Shown: one piece after another, positions 26,644 through 35,267 of the stretch
How the letters are laid out: each line of letters starts with the position of its first letter
Position numbering within the stretch: the first letter of the stretch is position 1
NCBI GenBank assembly: GCA_009783055.1
Contig: WRHW01000006.1
Coordinates: forward strand, 1-64,000
Source of the DNA: Holophagaceae bacterium
GTDB taxonomy: Bacteria > Acidobacteriota > Holophagae > Holophagales > Holophagaceae
Direction of reading: 5' to 3'
DNA length: 64,000 nucleotides
Notes under the pieces: model-generated
What the model saw: the letters and a program-made list of their open reading frames with translations, nothing else
The model's database searches: none
Told to the model about the DNA's origin: nothing
Program-made: the position numbers and the translations under genes

Positions 26644-29502
26644 CTAAACCCTATACACCTTCATAACCTCATCCCCAAGGTAGTTGATTACCTTGACGGC
26701 GATTCGGCCAGACCTTGGGCGGTCGAAGGGGCGGGACGTATCGCTATGTAGGCTCTCCCAGGCAGACCTGTCGATTTCGGCCTTGAGGCTGGTCTGCAAT
26801 GCCTTGTAAGGGTCGTTGGCCCCCAAAAAATATGCGTGGCGCACAAAAAACGACTCCTCGTTGTAGTTTGTGTCTATAAACCAACAAGCAATCTTATCCG
26901 TATCGCCGCTCCGCACCTTGCCCTCGCGGGGGTCAAACACGTCTACCCCCTTTACAACAACCCTAAGCTGGTTATTATCTGTAGTTTCGATGTCAATGTC
27001 CGGCTCGCCGAAGATGACAAATAAGTTGCCTGTGCCTGTGTTTTTTAGGTCGGTAGACATGTGCAGGTCGGCATTCATTCTGGCCTTTAGCACATTTACC
27101 TTGCCATAGTTGGCAAACTCATTTGCAGTGGCGTGATAATTAAAGGCGCAGGCAATCAAGTCGTCAAAATCTGACTGGGCGGCCTCCCTGGCGGCGGATT
27201 TAAGGTCTTCCAGCCCCACGCTACCCAGCTCAGGGCCAATAAAAATTGCCGCCCGCCTGGTATTATCACCCTTGGTATAAATACCCTCGCCACATATATA
27301 GCCATGACCCGGCCATGGCCTTAACGAATCAAACTCAATACGGTCAGCCTTATCCGTCTGCTGTACACCTGCCGTTTTAAGTTCCTCCAAAATAATAGAC
27401 GCAAAATCTCTGGCACCATTTTCTACAGCCCTCTCCATTGGGTCAATCGTATCGCCATTTTCGTCCACAGGTAACATTCGGTGTGGGGAGAGGCTCTCCA
27501 CCGTAAACGGCCCCGCTACACGAACCTTGTTTTTGTCCGTGTATGGCTTGTCGAATAGATATTCAGTGTCAGCCTTGGCGGCTATGGAGGCATCAATTTC
27601 CTTTTGGCGGGCAATGCGCGCCTCCCACCAAGAGGCATGGGCTTTTTTGGCAGAGTCTGACCAAGATGGGTTAGGCTCTCGCGGTATCTCCCACTCCTCC
27701 CATGAATTTTTTAGTGCCTTGTTTAATTGCTGGCGCAGAGGCTCAAGTTTTTCTTGCCACTTATCCCAAATCACATCTATTTCCGCGTTGTTGGCGATAG
27801 ACTTTAGCGTGATGTGTGGTACTCGCTCGTATACAAAGCCGTGATTGATGTTGCCGTACGTGGGTCTGGAAGAAGGCACAGAGTGGGTTACGCTGGCCTC
27901 CTTAGCCTGACCCTCCGGAGAATCGGCCAAAAGGTAATATGGGTAACGCGCACCCATTAGCCGAGCGCGGGCAAGGGCAAGAGCTACCCGTGAAGTATCT
28001 ATGGTAATCCACCGCCGCCCCCACTGCTCCGCCACATAAGCAGTTGTGCCACTGCCACAGGTGGGGTCGAGCACTAAGTCGCCAGGGTCGGTGGCCATGA
28101 GGATGCAACGTTGGATGATTGTCAATGCAGTTTGAACAACATAGATTTTATCCCCTCCGAATTGATTTTGCCCTAGTGTATCCGACCAGATATTGTTTTG
28201 GGAAAAAACGGGGAAATCAGTAAAAAATCTCCTGTATGCTGGCTTATTACCTGAAGAAACACCTATCCGATTTGCTTTATTAAGGCGTGTTAATCCGAGC
28301 AAATCTGTCTTAAATGTACCTTTCCCTGGAGAAACTTTTTTTCCATCTATTTCAAAAGATACAACATCTGCACCCTGCGAAGGACGCTGTGATGTGATGT
28401 TGTCTGCGGCAAATAAACGCAAACCAGGTTGAAGTGAATCTGGGTCAGATAGTTCATGAGGCTCTGCTGGCCTAACATTTCCTTTTCCATCTATTATTCT
28501 CCGATAAGCAGTACCACCAGCTTCACCTGCAATTTTATTTGAAAAAAGAGGACGATATTTGGCTATAGTTTTATTTTTTGAGTACCACATTACATAATCC
28601 GCCACGCTTGATAACATATCCTCGCTACTTGACGATGTTTTGGCGCAAATAATTGCACTTACAAAATTCCCCTCCCCAAATACTTCGTCCATTACCGCCC
28701 GCACCCGGTGCACGTTTTCATCGCCTATCTGCACAAAAATTGAACCGCTTTCTGTGAGTAATTCCCTGGCCAGTATTAGCCGATCCCGTATGTAGCCCAA
28801 GTAGCTATGTATGCCGTCTTTCCAAGTGTCACGGAATGCCTTTACCTGTTCCGGCTCTCTGGTGATGTGCTCGGCCTTGCCATCTTTTACGTCCCTGCTG
28901 GTGGTTGACCACTGAAAGTTGGAGTTAAATTTGATGCCATAAGGGGGGTCGAAGTATATGCACTGCACCTTGCCCCGCAGTCCCTCCCGCTCTGAGAGTC
29001 CGGCCATTACCTGCAATGAGTCGCCCAATATTAGCCTATTTGCCCAGTTCTGCTCGTGTTTGTAAAACTCTGTCCTGTCTACACCCTGAGGTATACCGTT
29101 AAAGTCTGCAAATAGGCTGGGCTGGCTTGAATCGTGTCCATGGCTGTTGATGCGACTTTCTGTCTCTCGCTTTAGGTCGTCTATGAGGGCTTTTGGGTGC
29201 ACTTTTTCTTGTATGTATAGCGCGGGTGCCCTAACCAGTAGCTGGCCTTCTTCCATGGCTTGCTGGTCGTATTTGCCCCTCCATATCAACTGCGGGTCAA
29301 GGTCGGGGTCGCGCCTTTGATAACTTTTATTTATCGGGGTAATGTCGCCCGGCCTTGCTATGGCTGATTGTTCGGCGGTTGGTATTATTGGCCGCTTTGC
29401 AGTGTCGTGGATTATCGTCTCCACTGTTACTACTGCTGTTTTGCCTGCTTTTGTGGCTTTTTTTGCCTTAGCTGTGCTGTTTGGTTTTTTTGTGGTTGGC
29501 AT
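26644..29502 (-). CDS. mod: type III-like restriction-modification DNA methyltransferase (Mod)
   Basis: A 952-residue site-specific DNA-adenine methyltransferase. Catalytic motif DPPYG is in CIYFDPPYGIKFNS at about residue 190, ahead of the SAM-binding motif LDPTCGSGTTAYVAEQWG, the beta-class order of type III Mod proteins. The region between and the long C-terminal part probably hold target recognition and Res contacts. The first 25 residues are lysine-rich (TTKKPNSTAKAKKATKAGK). It is the last gene of a minus-strand set (res, relB-like, DUF2442, mod). The length is greater than classical Mod (about 650), so it may be an extended variant. Confidence 0.88.
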   Translation of the reverse strand: MPTTKKPNSTAKAKKATKAGKTAVVTVETIIHDTAKRPIIPTAEQSAIARPGDITPINKSYQRRDPDLDPQLIWRGKYDQQAMEEGQLLVRAPALYIQEKVHPKALIDDLKRETESRINSHGHDSSQPSLFADFNGIPQGVDRTEFYKHEQNWANRLILGDSLQVMAGLSEREGLRGKVQCIYFDPPYGIKFNSNFQWSTTSRDVKDGKAEHITREPEQVKAFRDTWKDGIHSYLGYIRDRLILARELLTESGSIFVQIGDENVHRVRAVMDEVFGEGNFVSAIICAKTSSSSEDMLSSVADYVMWYSKNKTIAKYRPLFSNKIAGEAGGTAYRRIIDGKGNVRPAEPHELSDPDSLQPGLRLFAADNITSQRPSQGADVVSFEIDGKKVSPGKGTFKTDLLGLTRLNKANRIGVSSGNKPAYRRFFTDFPVFSQNNIWSDTLGQNQFGGDKIYVVQTALTIIQRCILMATDPGDLVLDPTCGSGTTAYVAEQWGRRWITIDTSRVALALARARLMGARYPYYLLADSPEGQAKEASVTHSVPSSRPTYGNINHGFVYERVPHITLKSIANNAEIDVIWDKWQEKLEPLRQQLNKALKNSWEEWEIPREPNPSWSDSAKKAHASWWEARIARQKEIDASIAAKADTEYLFDKPYTDKNKVRVAGPFTVESLSPHRMLPVDENGDTIDPMERAVENGARDFASIILEELKTAGVQQTDKADRIEFDSLRPWPGHGYICGEGIYTKGDNTRRAAIFIGPELGSVGLEDLKSAAREAAQSDFDDLIACAFNYHATANEFANYGKVNVLKARMNADLHMSTDLKNTGTGNLFVIFGEPDIDIETTDNNQLRVVVKGVDVFDPREGKVRSGDTDKIACWFIDTNYNEESFFVRHAYFLGANDPYKALQTSLKAEIDRSAWESLHSDTSRPFDRPRSGRIAVKVINYLGDEVMKVYRV

Positions 29503-29518
29503 TTGTTTGTTTACCTAA

Positions 29519-29758
29519 CTATTCGCATTTACTGTTGTCATATAGCTCTGATGGGTCTAAGTCTTGGCCATGAGGCCACTCTACGCTTATTCCCGATGGC
29601 TTAACTTGTCTAAAGTAATTGGGGCAATTTAGCTCGCCGTACCAAGACCCGCGAATATAGGGCCTGACATTAAATATTTTGGATTCTCCTGTGTCAAAGC
29701 TGAGTTTCAGCATATAATCAGGCATTGGCTCTGCGTGGAGGATTTTGTGAAAGGTCAT
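29519..29758 (-). CDS. DUF2442-family small protein
   Basis: A 79-residue protein with the DUF2442 pattern: an N-terminal strand pair (LKLSFDTGESKIFNVRPYI), then GSWYGELNCPNYFRQVKPSG and the closing VEWPHGQDLDPSELYDNS. AAGGA precedes the ATG. The family often sits beside DUF4160 proteins in toxin-antitoxin-like pairs; no DUF4160 gene is seen here. It lies 16 bp upstream of mod and probably shares its transcript. Confidence 0.8.
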   Translation of the reverse strand: MTFHKILHAEPMPDYMLKLSFDTGESKIFNVRPYIRGSWYGELNCPNYFRQVKPSGISVEWPHGQDLDPSELYDNSKCE

Positions 29759-29811
29759 AATAAATCCTTATTTTAAGGGGTCTATTTTAAAGCATTGTTC
29801 ACCACTAGAAA

Positions 29812-30045
29812 TCAGTCGCCAATGGATGGGTCATTAATCATTTGCTCTACTTCCTCCATTGCCTCCAGAGTTTCGGCGTTGGCCACGTTGAGGGAAATTT
29901 CAAATGGGATTTTTCCAAGCCTGACAGACTGGCTTACAAAGACGTTGATGGCAGTAGATAGGCTCATTCCCAAACTATTAAATAGCTCTTCGCCACTTTT
30001 CTTTAAGTTGTCGTCTATCTGGACAAGCAACTCTGTCTGCGCCAT
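29812..30045 (-). CDS. RelB/DinJ-family antitoxin-like protein
   Basis: A 77-residue protein with the ribbon-helix-helix opening of RelB/DinJ antitoxins (TELLVQIDDNLKKSGEELFN, SLGMSLSTAINVFVSQSVRL, GKIPFEI) and an acidic tail (MEEVEQMINDPSIGD). AGGGG precedes the ATG. Such proteins bind their own promoter and block a RelE-type toxin. No RelE-type gene is adjacent; the next gene is DUF2442. It may be an orphan or work with DUF2442. Confidence 0.85.
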   Translation of the reverse strand: MAQTELLVQIDDNLKKSGEELFNSLGMSLSTAINVFVSQSVRLGKIPFEISLNVANAETLEAMEEVEQMINDPSIGD

Positions 30046-30085
30046 GACTCACCCCTTGCTTGATTATATAGTAGTTTCACAGTTG

Positions 30086-30195
30086 ATATAGCGGTTCAAC
30101 TTTTTGTAGTTGAACTGCTATATGCCAGGATTTGCTTGCAAATCATGGCCGTTTGTTGTTCATAGGCGGGCTTGGCTCGCCGTTGAGTGAACAAC
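30086..30195. repeat. element C, triple-hairpin repeat structurally matching family B
   Basis: Hairpin 1 is ATATAGCGGTTCAAC / GTTGAACTGCTATAT (30086-30123). Hairpin 2 is GCCA-GATTTGC/GCAAATC-TGGC (30124-30149). Hairpin 3 is GTTGTTCA/TGAACAAC around GGCGGGCTTGGCTCGCCGTT (30155-30195). The inner cores equal those of family B while the outer stems differ but still pair. It lies between the divergent RelB-like and MNT genes, and AAATAGCTATAG follows it, echoing the left end. Confidence 0.8.
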
Positions 30196-30243
30196 AAAAA
30201 CGTAAATAGCTATAGTATACTCTCATACACAAGAGGTATTTAC

Positions 30244-30708
30244 ATGGCTGTTGACTTTGAAGCCGTAAACCAAGTTTGCCGACAATATGCCGATGATGTA
30301 CGTCGCGTTTTGCCCGTTGACAAGGTTATGCTGTTTGGCTCTTACGCCAAGGGCACGGCTGACGAAAAGAGCGACATTGACATTTGTTTTTTCCTCGACA
30401 ACTATGGCGACAAGGGACGGTTTGAAATCATGGTCGATTTGTTATACCAAGTTGCACCCATACGGGAGCAACTTGGTATAACGGCAATGCGAAAGCAGTG
30501 CCCGCAAGTTTTTGAAAATACGGGCTTTGCTCGTGTTTGCAAAAACTTTTGCGCTTCGCGTTTAATCCCGATTAAACGCAACCTAGTATTAGGACTTTCG
30601 CATCGCTTCAAGGATGCTTTCTTTGAACCATTGGTCTTTGAAACGTCTGAACTCGAAAATGACAACCCCTTTGTAAAAGAGATTCTCCGCACAGGTAGGG
30701 AAATATAG
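30244..30708 (+). CDS. MNT-type nucleotidyltransferase carrying an in-frame repeat element
   Basis: A 154-residue frame. Residues 1-67 match the MNT at 977-1297 (LFGSYAKGTADEKSDIDIC, including the active-site aspartates). Residues 68-116 (YQVAPIREQLGI...KRNLVL) have no counterpart and are the translation of element A3. Homology resumes at SHRFKDAFFEPLVFETSELE and runs to the end. Without the insert the protein would be 105 residues, the same as its paralogue. AAGAGG precedes ATG 30244. No HEPN partner is adjacent. The active-site half is intact, so the protein may fold around the insert, or the gene may be decaying with its frame intact by chance. Confidence 0.85.
   Translation: MAVDFEAVNQVCRQYADDVRRVLPVDKVMLFGSYAKGTADEKSDIDICFFLDNYGDKGRFEIMVDLLYQVAPIREQLGITAMRKQCPQVFENTGFARVCKNFCASRLIPIKRNLVLGLSHRFKDAFFEPLVFETSELENDNPFVKEILRTGREI
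30445..30591. repeat. element A3, 147-bp four-hairpin repeat inserted in frame
   Basis: Hairpin 1 is the palindrome TTATACCAAGTTGC / GCAACTTGGTATAA (30442-30481). Hairpin 2 is GGCAATGC-GAAA-GCAGTGCC (30483-30502), with a GNRA-type loop. Hairpin 3 is AAGTTTTTG/CAAAAACTT (30506-30548), enclosing AAATACGGGC/GCTCGTGTTT with G-T wobble pairs. Hairpin 4 is GCGTTTAATC/GATTAAACGC (30558-30579). It ends CCTAGTATTA. The triplet TTA occurs at both edges and could be a target duplication. Removing 147 bp restores an uninterrupted MNT gene. Confidence 0.88.
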
Positions 30709-30722
30709 CAACTTAACTTTTT

Positions 30723-30758
30723 ATACCAAGTTGCACCCAACCGGGAGCAACTTAGTAT
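30723..30758. repeat. element A4, solo palindrome
   Basis: A 36-bp palindrome with arms ATACCAAGTTGC / GCAACTTAGTAT (one arm base changed). Its right arm contains the TAA stop codon of the res gene. It separates the convergent MNT and res genes. Confidence 0.85.
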
Positions 30759-33700
30759 GAAACCCTGTCCAGCACGTCTCTAATTTTATAAATGTCCCCT
30801 ATCTCTACAAAGTCCCACCGGCCATAAGTCTTTAGGCGATTTATCCCCGGTAGCCAAAAATTTTTGATGGCCTCGCTCTTGGCCTTGTCGGTTTCGTCTC
30901 GCTGGCCTTTGATTTCTACTATTAGGTTTAGGAGGTCTTGCTCACCCCGCCCGTCATCTATTTTTACAACGAAGTCGGGGATATATATTTTTTGTTCGCC
31001 TCCATAGCTATAAGGCACTTCAAAACCAAGGCTGTAATTTTTGACGTATGCTTTTACCTTTGGATGGTCTTCGGCTACACGGCAAAAATCTGGCTCCCAT
31101 TCTGCGTGATATATAAGGTAGTTGAGGTGACATTTTGTTGTAGGTGTCCAGCGTGTTTTTTTGGATGTTTGAAAATTTACTGTATTTGTACTACCTGTTG
31201 GGCTGTACGAATCTAGTATCGCTGTTACTGGGGGATCGCCTCCCTTGCTATCTGACAGACCCGCCCTGACTATCGCGGCATATATCTTTTCTGTGGCTAT
31301 GCTTAGGTTGGTGGGTTCGGTCAAATTAAATTCTGTGTAACCTCCTGAAGCCTTGAAACATTCGTCCATCCACTTCTCCACGATGATCATCAACTGGCCG
31401 TATAGGTGCATTGGTAGGCTACCATCGTTGCTCGGCCACTTTGTCCTGAGACAGTGTAGGGCTATATCCATTATTAGGGACTTTCGGCGATTTCTGGTTT
31501 GGTATTTTACTTCTAATTCATTTGATTGGCCTGCTATGCCTGATACCTTAGTTTCTGTGGGACGACCGGTGATTAAAGTACTCAACTCCATTTCGGAGTC
31601 TTTGTCAAATTCGGCCCTGATTTTTTCTTTGGGTAGCTCCAGCCTATAGCCAACTACTCTCGGAAATGTTATTTCCCACTGATCCCTTTCTGGCCTAATA
31701 GCATGAACCTTTATGGAGTCGGTGGGAGGGCGGGCAGGAGCTACAACTGGCTCGGCGGTAAAGTCAAATGGTATTCCCAGCACGTCTGCATATTCGGGGG
31801 TAAAGAGGCCATTTTCGTTTAACTCGTACGACCTTCTGCGAAGTGCGCGGCCTATGACTTGCTCGCACAATAATTGTGTGCCGAAGGCTCTCACGCCTAG
31901 TATGTGTGTGACGTTGTTGGCATCCCATCCTTCGGTGAGCATGGATACTGATACAACACAACGTATGCCACCCCCTAGTGAATTTGGCTTGCCTACGGTG
32001 TTCATAACTTCGCGCAGGAGTGTTGCATCGTCTATGTCTTTTCCCTGCCTCAATTGGTCTGCTAAAGCACCGCCGCGCTCTCTGGCCTGATACTTAAAGC
32101 GGTCAATTTCTGCTGAATATATCTTGCGAAAATCGTCTGGTAATTTGTCGCCCGACTCTAACTGACGGCTGTCTACCAAGATTGTCCTTGCGCGAGGATG
32201 CGGGTTTCCGTTGTCGTCATAGTTGCTAAATAGGCTATACATGCCCTTTACTGCCCTGCCGTCTTGAGTTGCATAGCCCGATATGTAGTCGTAGAGCAGT
32301 TTTGATGTTGAGGTGTTGTTGCATACCAGTATAAAGCAGGGTGGCACTATCTGGCCTGATTCTTCCCACTGAGCAGAAATTTTTTCGTAGTGGCCATACA
32401 GGGCTGTAATCGCATCCAGCAATAATCGCAGGCTGGGGTTGCCTTCCAATGTAGCTGGGTCAAATGACACCCTGCCCTTTTTTGGCATGTGTTTGCCGAT
32501 ATGTTTCCAGAGTTCGCGAAACTTTGGCATTATGGTGGTGGAGTCCGGCAGGTTGTCGGCTATTGGCACTCTCGGCACTTTTACGATGCCACACTCTATT
32601 GCATCCATGAGCGAAAAATCTGACATCGTCCATGGAAATAATGTGCCTTCCGGCTCGCCCGATCCGCGCAAAAAGAATGGTGTAGCCGATAGGTCAAATA
32701 TCCGCAAGATATTTTGCTTTTTCTGGATCATCTCTAAACCAGAAATCCAGAGACGGGCGGCCTCGTTGTTTTCTTCGGCCTCTCTGCCAGCCTCGCCTTT
32801 TGTTTCGCCTTCTTGTAACTCGATATCTTGCTGGTCGCTGGGCTTAACTCGGTAGCAATGATGACCTTCATCATTAAATACGATGATATTTTTTTGTCCC
32901 ATCAAGTCGCCCATGGCTCGCTGGATCATCTGGCCTTCAGTTTCCAGCGTATTAGGGCTACTACCCGTCCTGCCCTTTAGTAATCCGCGTGTGCCTTTTG
33001 CAATGTCTTGGGTTTCTCTCTGCTTGAAGGCGTGGTAGTTGGTTATAACTATTTTTGCCCTTTGGACATCCCGCAACATGTCTTGTGGAACTAGCTGTCT
33101 TGACTGGTAGTAGCTCTCTGGGTCGGTTGGCAGTAGCACACGCAGGCGATCTTTGATGGTTATGCCCGGAGCTATTACTAGAAATCCTTTGGTGAATTTT
33201 GGGCTATTTGGGTATCGCACGGCATTTACTGTTTGCCATGCTATTAGCATTGCCATTACTGCGGTTTTACCTGCACCTGTGGCCAGTTTTAGGGCTATGC
33301 GATTTAGCCCTGGGTTCGCTACTTCGTTGTGCCTATTTAGATAATCAATAAAGTGCCTGCCCTTGGCGGTTGTTGGTGCTACTTCGGTGAGCCAAATTGC
33401 TACTTCAACTGCCTCTATTTGGCAAAAGAATGGCCTAATACCACTGAATTGAAAGTTGTGCCAATGATTGAGAAGTCGCCCCGTCTCCGGCGTTATTTTT
33501 CCACCTGCATAGCCGCTACTCCTCCATTTTGACACTTCGTTTCGCAGGGAGTTGATTATCTGTGCCAGTTCATATTTTCGCCCATCCGCCGAAATGGACT
33601 GTGTGACATCATCCTGAAAGAAACCAAGGTCTTGTTGTTCACTTTCTTGTTTTGGCTTGCCCTTTGACTTTTGTGGGGCGGGGACTGCGGCTACAGTAAA

Positions 33701-33826
33701 GTCGGCCTCTCTGCGACCATTGATGATTTTTTGTGTGGGTTGCCCCTCGCTGTTTAACTCCCAATGGCACCGTGGCTCTTCATATGGGGAGTTGAGGATC
33801 GGCTCTGTGAAAAATTTTTCGGTCAT
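30752..33826 (-). CDS. res: type III-like restriction enzyme, DEAD-box helicase/nuclease subunit (Res)
   Basis: A 1024-residue superfamily 2 helicase-nuclease. Motif I is RIALKLATGAGKTAVMAML, motif II is FNDEGHHC (DEGH in place of DEAH), motif III is DLSATPFF and motif VI lies in EQVIGRALRRRSY. Near the C-terminus, IYIPDFVVKIDDGRGEQDL and LIVEIKGQRDETDKAKS form a PD-(D/E)XK-type nuclease site. Length and order fit type III Res. Its partner mod lies 1.2 kb downstream on the same strand, unusually separated by three other genes. The stop codon lies in repeat A4. Confidence 0.88.
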   Translation of the reverse strand: MTEKFFTEPILNSPYEEPRCHWELNSEGQPTQKIINGRREADFTVAAVPAPQKSKGKPKQESEQQDLGFFQDDVTQSISADGRKYELAQIINSLRNEVSKWRSSGYAGGKITPETGRLLNHWHNFQFSGIRPFFCQIEAVEVAIWLTEVAPTTAKGRHFIDYLNRHNEVANPGLNRIALKLATGAGKTAVMAMLIAWQTVNAVRYPNSPKFTKGFLVIAPGITIKDRLRVLLPTDPESYYQSRQLVPQDMLRDVQRAKIVITNYHAFKQRETQDIAKGTRGLLKGRTGSSPNTLETEGQMIQRAMGDLMGQKNIIVFNDEGHHCYRVKPSDQQDIELQEGETKGEAGREAEENNEAARLWISGLEMIQKKQNILRIFDLSATPFFLRGSGEPEGTLFPWTMSDFSLMDAIECGIVKVPRVPIADNLPDSTTIMPKFRELWKHIGKHMPKKGRVSFDPATLEGNPSLRLLLDAITALYGHYEKISAQWEESGQIVPPCFILVCNNTSTSKLLYDYISGYATQDGRAVKGMYSLFSNYDDNGNPHPRARTILVDSRQLESGDKLPDDFRKIYSAEIDRFKYQARERGGALADQLRQGKDIDDATLLREVMNTVGKPNSLGGGIRCVVSVSMLTEGWDANNVTHILGVRAFGTQLLCEQVIGRALRRRSYELNENGLFTPEYADVLGIPFDFTAEPVVAPARPPTDSIKVHAIRPERDQWEITFPRVVGYRLELPKEKIRAEFDKDSEMELSTLITGRPTETKVSGIAGQSNELEVKYQTRNRRKSLIMDIALHCLRTKWPSNDGSLPMHLYGQLMIIVEKWMDECFKASGGYTEFNLTEPTNLSIATEKIYAAIVRAGLSDSKGGDPPVTAILDSYSPTGSTNTVNFQTSKKTRWTPTTKCHLNYLIYHAEWEPDFCRVAEDHPKVKAYVKNYSLGFEVPYSYGGEQKIYIPDFVVKIDDGRGEQDLLNLIVEIKGQRDETDKAKSEAIKNFWLPGINRLKTYGRWDFVEIGDIYKIRDVLDRVSY

Positions 33827-33874
33827 CTTGTCTCAAAAAAAATCAAAGCGTGAATATAAACAACCTTAAATTAC

Positions 33875-34660
33875 CTACAAATAGCTCTTGGCTCCGATGT
33901 ATTGGCGTGACCAGACTTGCGAATTTAGATTATCTTTGCGGATCACTTGGCCGGAACTGGGGGCGTGGATAAAGATGCCATCTCCTATATAAATGGCTAC
34001 ATGGCTTACGTTTGTGCCTTTTGATGTAGAAAAGAAGAGCAAGTCGCCTCCCCTCAAATTGTTTTTGGTGACGGCTCTACCTTTTGAGTATTGTTCTCTG
34101 GATGTGCGTGGTATCGAGAGGCCATTTAGCTTGTAAACTGATTGGCTTAACCCACTGCAATCAAAGCCCGTTTGGGCTGATGTGCCTCCCCAACGATAGG
34201 GCACTCCCAGGTAACTTTCGGCTGTGGTTATGAGGGATTTTCTTATGCCTGTCTCTGCCCTAGAGTCGCCAATCAGTGCTCCGGCTAGGCTTTCGGGCGC
34301 AATTAGGTAATATACTTCTAAAACTCTTTGCGCTCGCAGAGATTCTGCCCTGTTACGTGCTATATCCCTAGTAGTAAAATTGCCAAATCGAACCTTGTAT
34401 AACTTGTCTGTATCCCTGAAGTATGTGGCCTCAAGCCCCCTGCTATTGAGGCTTTCGGAAAGACGAACTGCATTATCTATTTGAGAAAATGCACCTGCCT
34501 GAATTGACCAGCCAAGGCGTGTGGCTGTTGGACGTTGTTGTGGTACTGGCCTGGTAGTCGGCCTTCGAGCGGGCTGGGAAGGCGGCATTGGCCTGTAACA
34601 GGCCTCTGTGAGAAGCAGTAGGACAAGGACGAGAATTGATAATCGCAGTTTGGGAAACAT
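33875..34660 (-). CDS. SPOR-domain NlpC/P60 lipoprotein peptidoglycan hydrolase
   Basis: A 261-residue lipoprotein. The signal peptide ends in LLTEACYR, with the lipobox cysteine at about residue 21. A proline/arginine-rich linker follows, then a SPOR domain (WSIQAGAFSQIDNAVRLSES, YKVRFGNFTTRDIARNRAES) that binds denuded septal peptidoglycan. The C-terminal NlpC/P60 domain has the catalytic cysteine in GFDCSGLSQSVY, histidine in NVSHVAIYIGDGI and third residue in FIHAPSSG. It should cut peptide cross-links in the periplasm, perhaps at division. Lgt in this window would lipidate it. Confidence 0.92.
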   Translation of the reverse strand: MFPKLRLSILVLVLLLLTEACYRPMPPSQPARRPTTRPVPQQRPTATRLGWSIQAGAFSQIDNAVRLSESLNSRGLEATYFRDTDKLYKVRFGNFTTRDIARNRAESLRAQRVLEVYYLIAPESLAGALIGDSRAETGIRKSLITTAESYLGVPYRWGGTSAQTGFDCSGLSQSVYKLNGLSIPRTSREQYSKGRAVTKNNLRGGDLLFFSTSKGTNVSHVAIYIGDGIFIHAPSSGQVIRKDNLNSQVWSRQYIGAKSYL

Positions 34661-34750
34661 TTAGTACCAGTTGTCAGTTATCAGTTTTCAGCGGTGAACT
34701 ACAATAAGTGAAAGGGCTATATCAAGAAGTAGGGGGGTATTGCAGGAATT

Positions 34751-35212
34751 TCATTTAACTAGCTCTACGCTTAAAACAAAATAGGCACCCCGATGGACCC
34801 TCTCTGTAACCTGCCAGAAGTTGAGGTCGAATTTTCTGGTTTTTCCTGGTCTTACGACACCCAATTTGCTACCGCCGGTGGCGACTCCGACTAAATTATC
34901 GCGTTCATCAAATACTGCAACTGCAAACCCTACGTTTTTGGAGGTGTCGGATGTGTTTTGCACTTCTACTTGTGCCCTTGTTCCAAATTGAGCACCCTTC
35001 AAAAAGGTTTTATTTATTTCCCTCTTGTTAAAAAAAATGGTTTTTATCTGTAGATTGTCTACTGAAAAATCAAGGGGGATCATCCTATCCCAGTGATAGT
35101 TATACCTTAAGCTACTGAAACTAAGAGGTGCCTGTTGTGGCTCGGTAGCCTCTTGTGACTGGCCAGAGATACACTGGAAAAGGATTAGCAAAGGAAAAAT
35201 CAGATTGCGCAT
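34751..35212 (-). CDS. secreted protein of unknown function with a beta-sandwich-like domain
   Basis: A protein of about 153 residues with a signal peptide (MRNLIFPLLILFQCISGQSQ). The rest alternates strands: GTRAQVEVQNTSDTSKNVGF, AVAVFDERDNLVGVATGGSK, VRPGKTRKFDLNF and GAYFVLSVEL. This resembles FxLYD-type domains, often found with zinc-ribbon proteins; I cannot confirm it. AGGAG precedes ATG 35212. It is the next gene after the zinc-finger protein at the end of the pil gene run and may belong with it. Confidence 0.6.
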   Translation of the reverse strand: MRNLIFPLLILFQCISGQSQEATEPQQAPLSFSSLRYNYHWDRMIPLDFSVDNLQIKTIFFNKREINKTFLKGAQFGTRAQVEVQNTSDTSKNVGFAVAVFDERDNLVGVATGGSKLGVVRPGKTRKFDLNFWQVTERVHRGAYFVLSVELVK

Positions 35213-35267
35213 GGCTCGGCTCCTATACAAAAAATATTAGTTACAAACTTGTGCCAATACCGCCAAA

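Noticed and set aside
29797-30240. Search for a RelE-type toxin next to the RelB-like gene
   Set aside because: No frame on either strand shows RelE/ParE motifs; the space upstream is element C.
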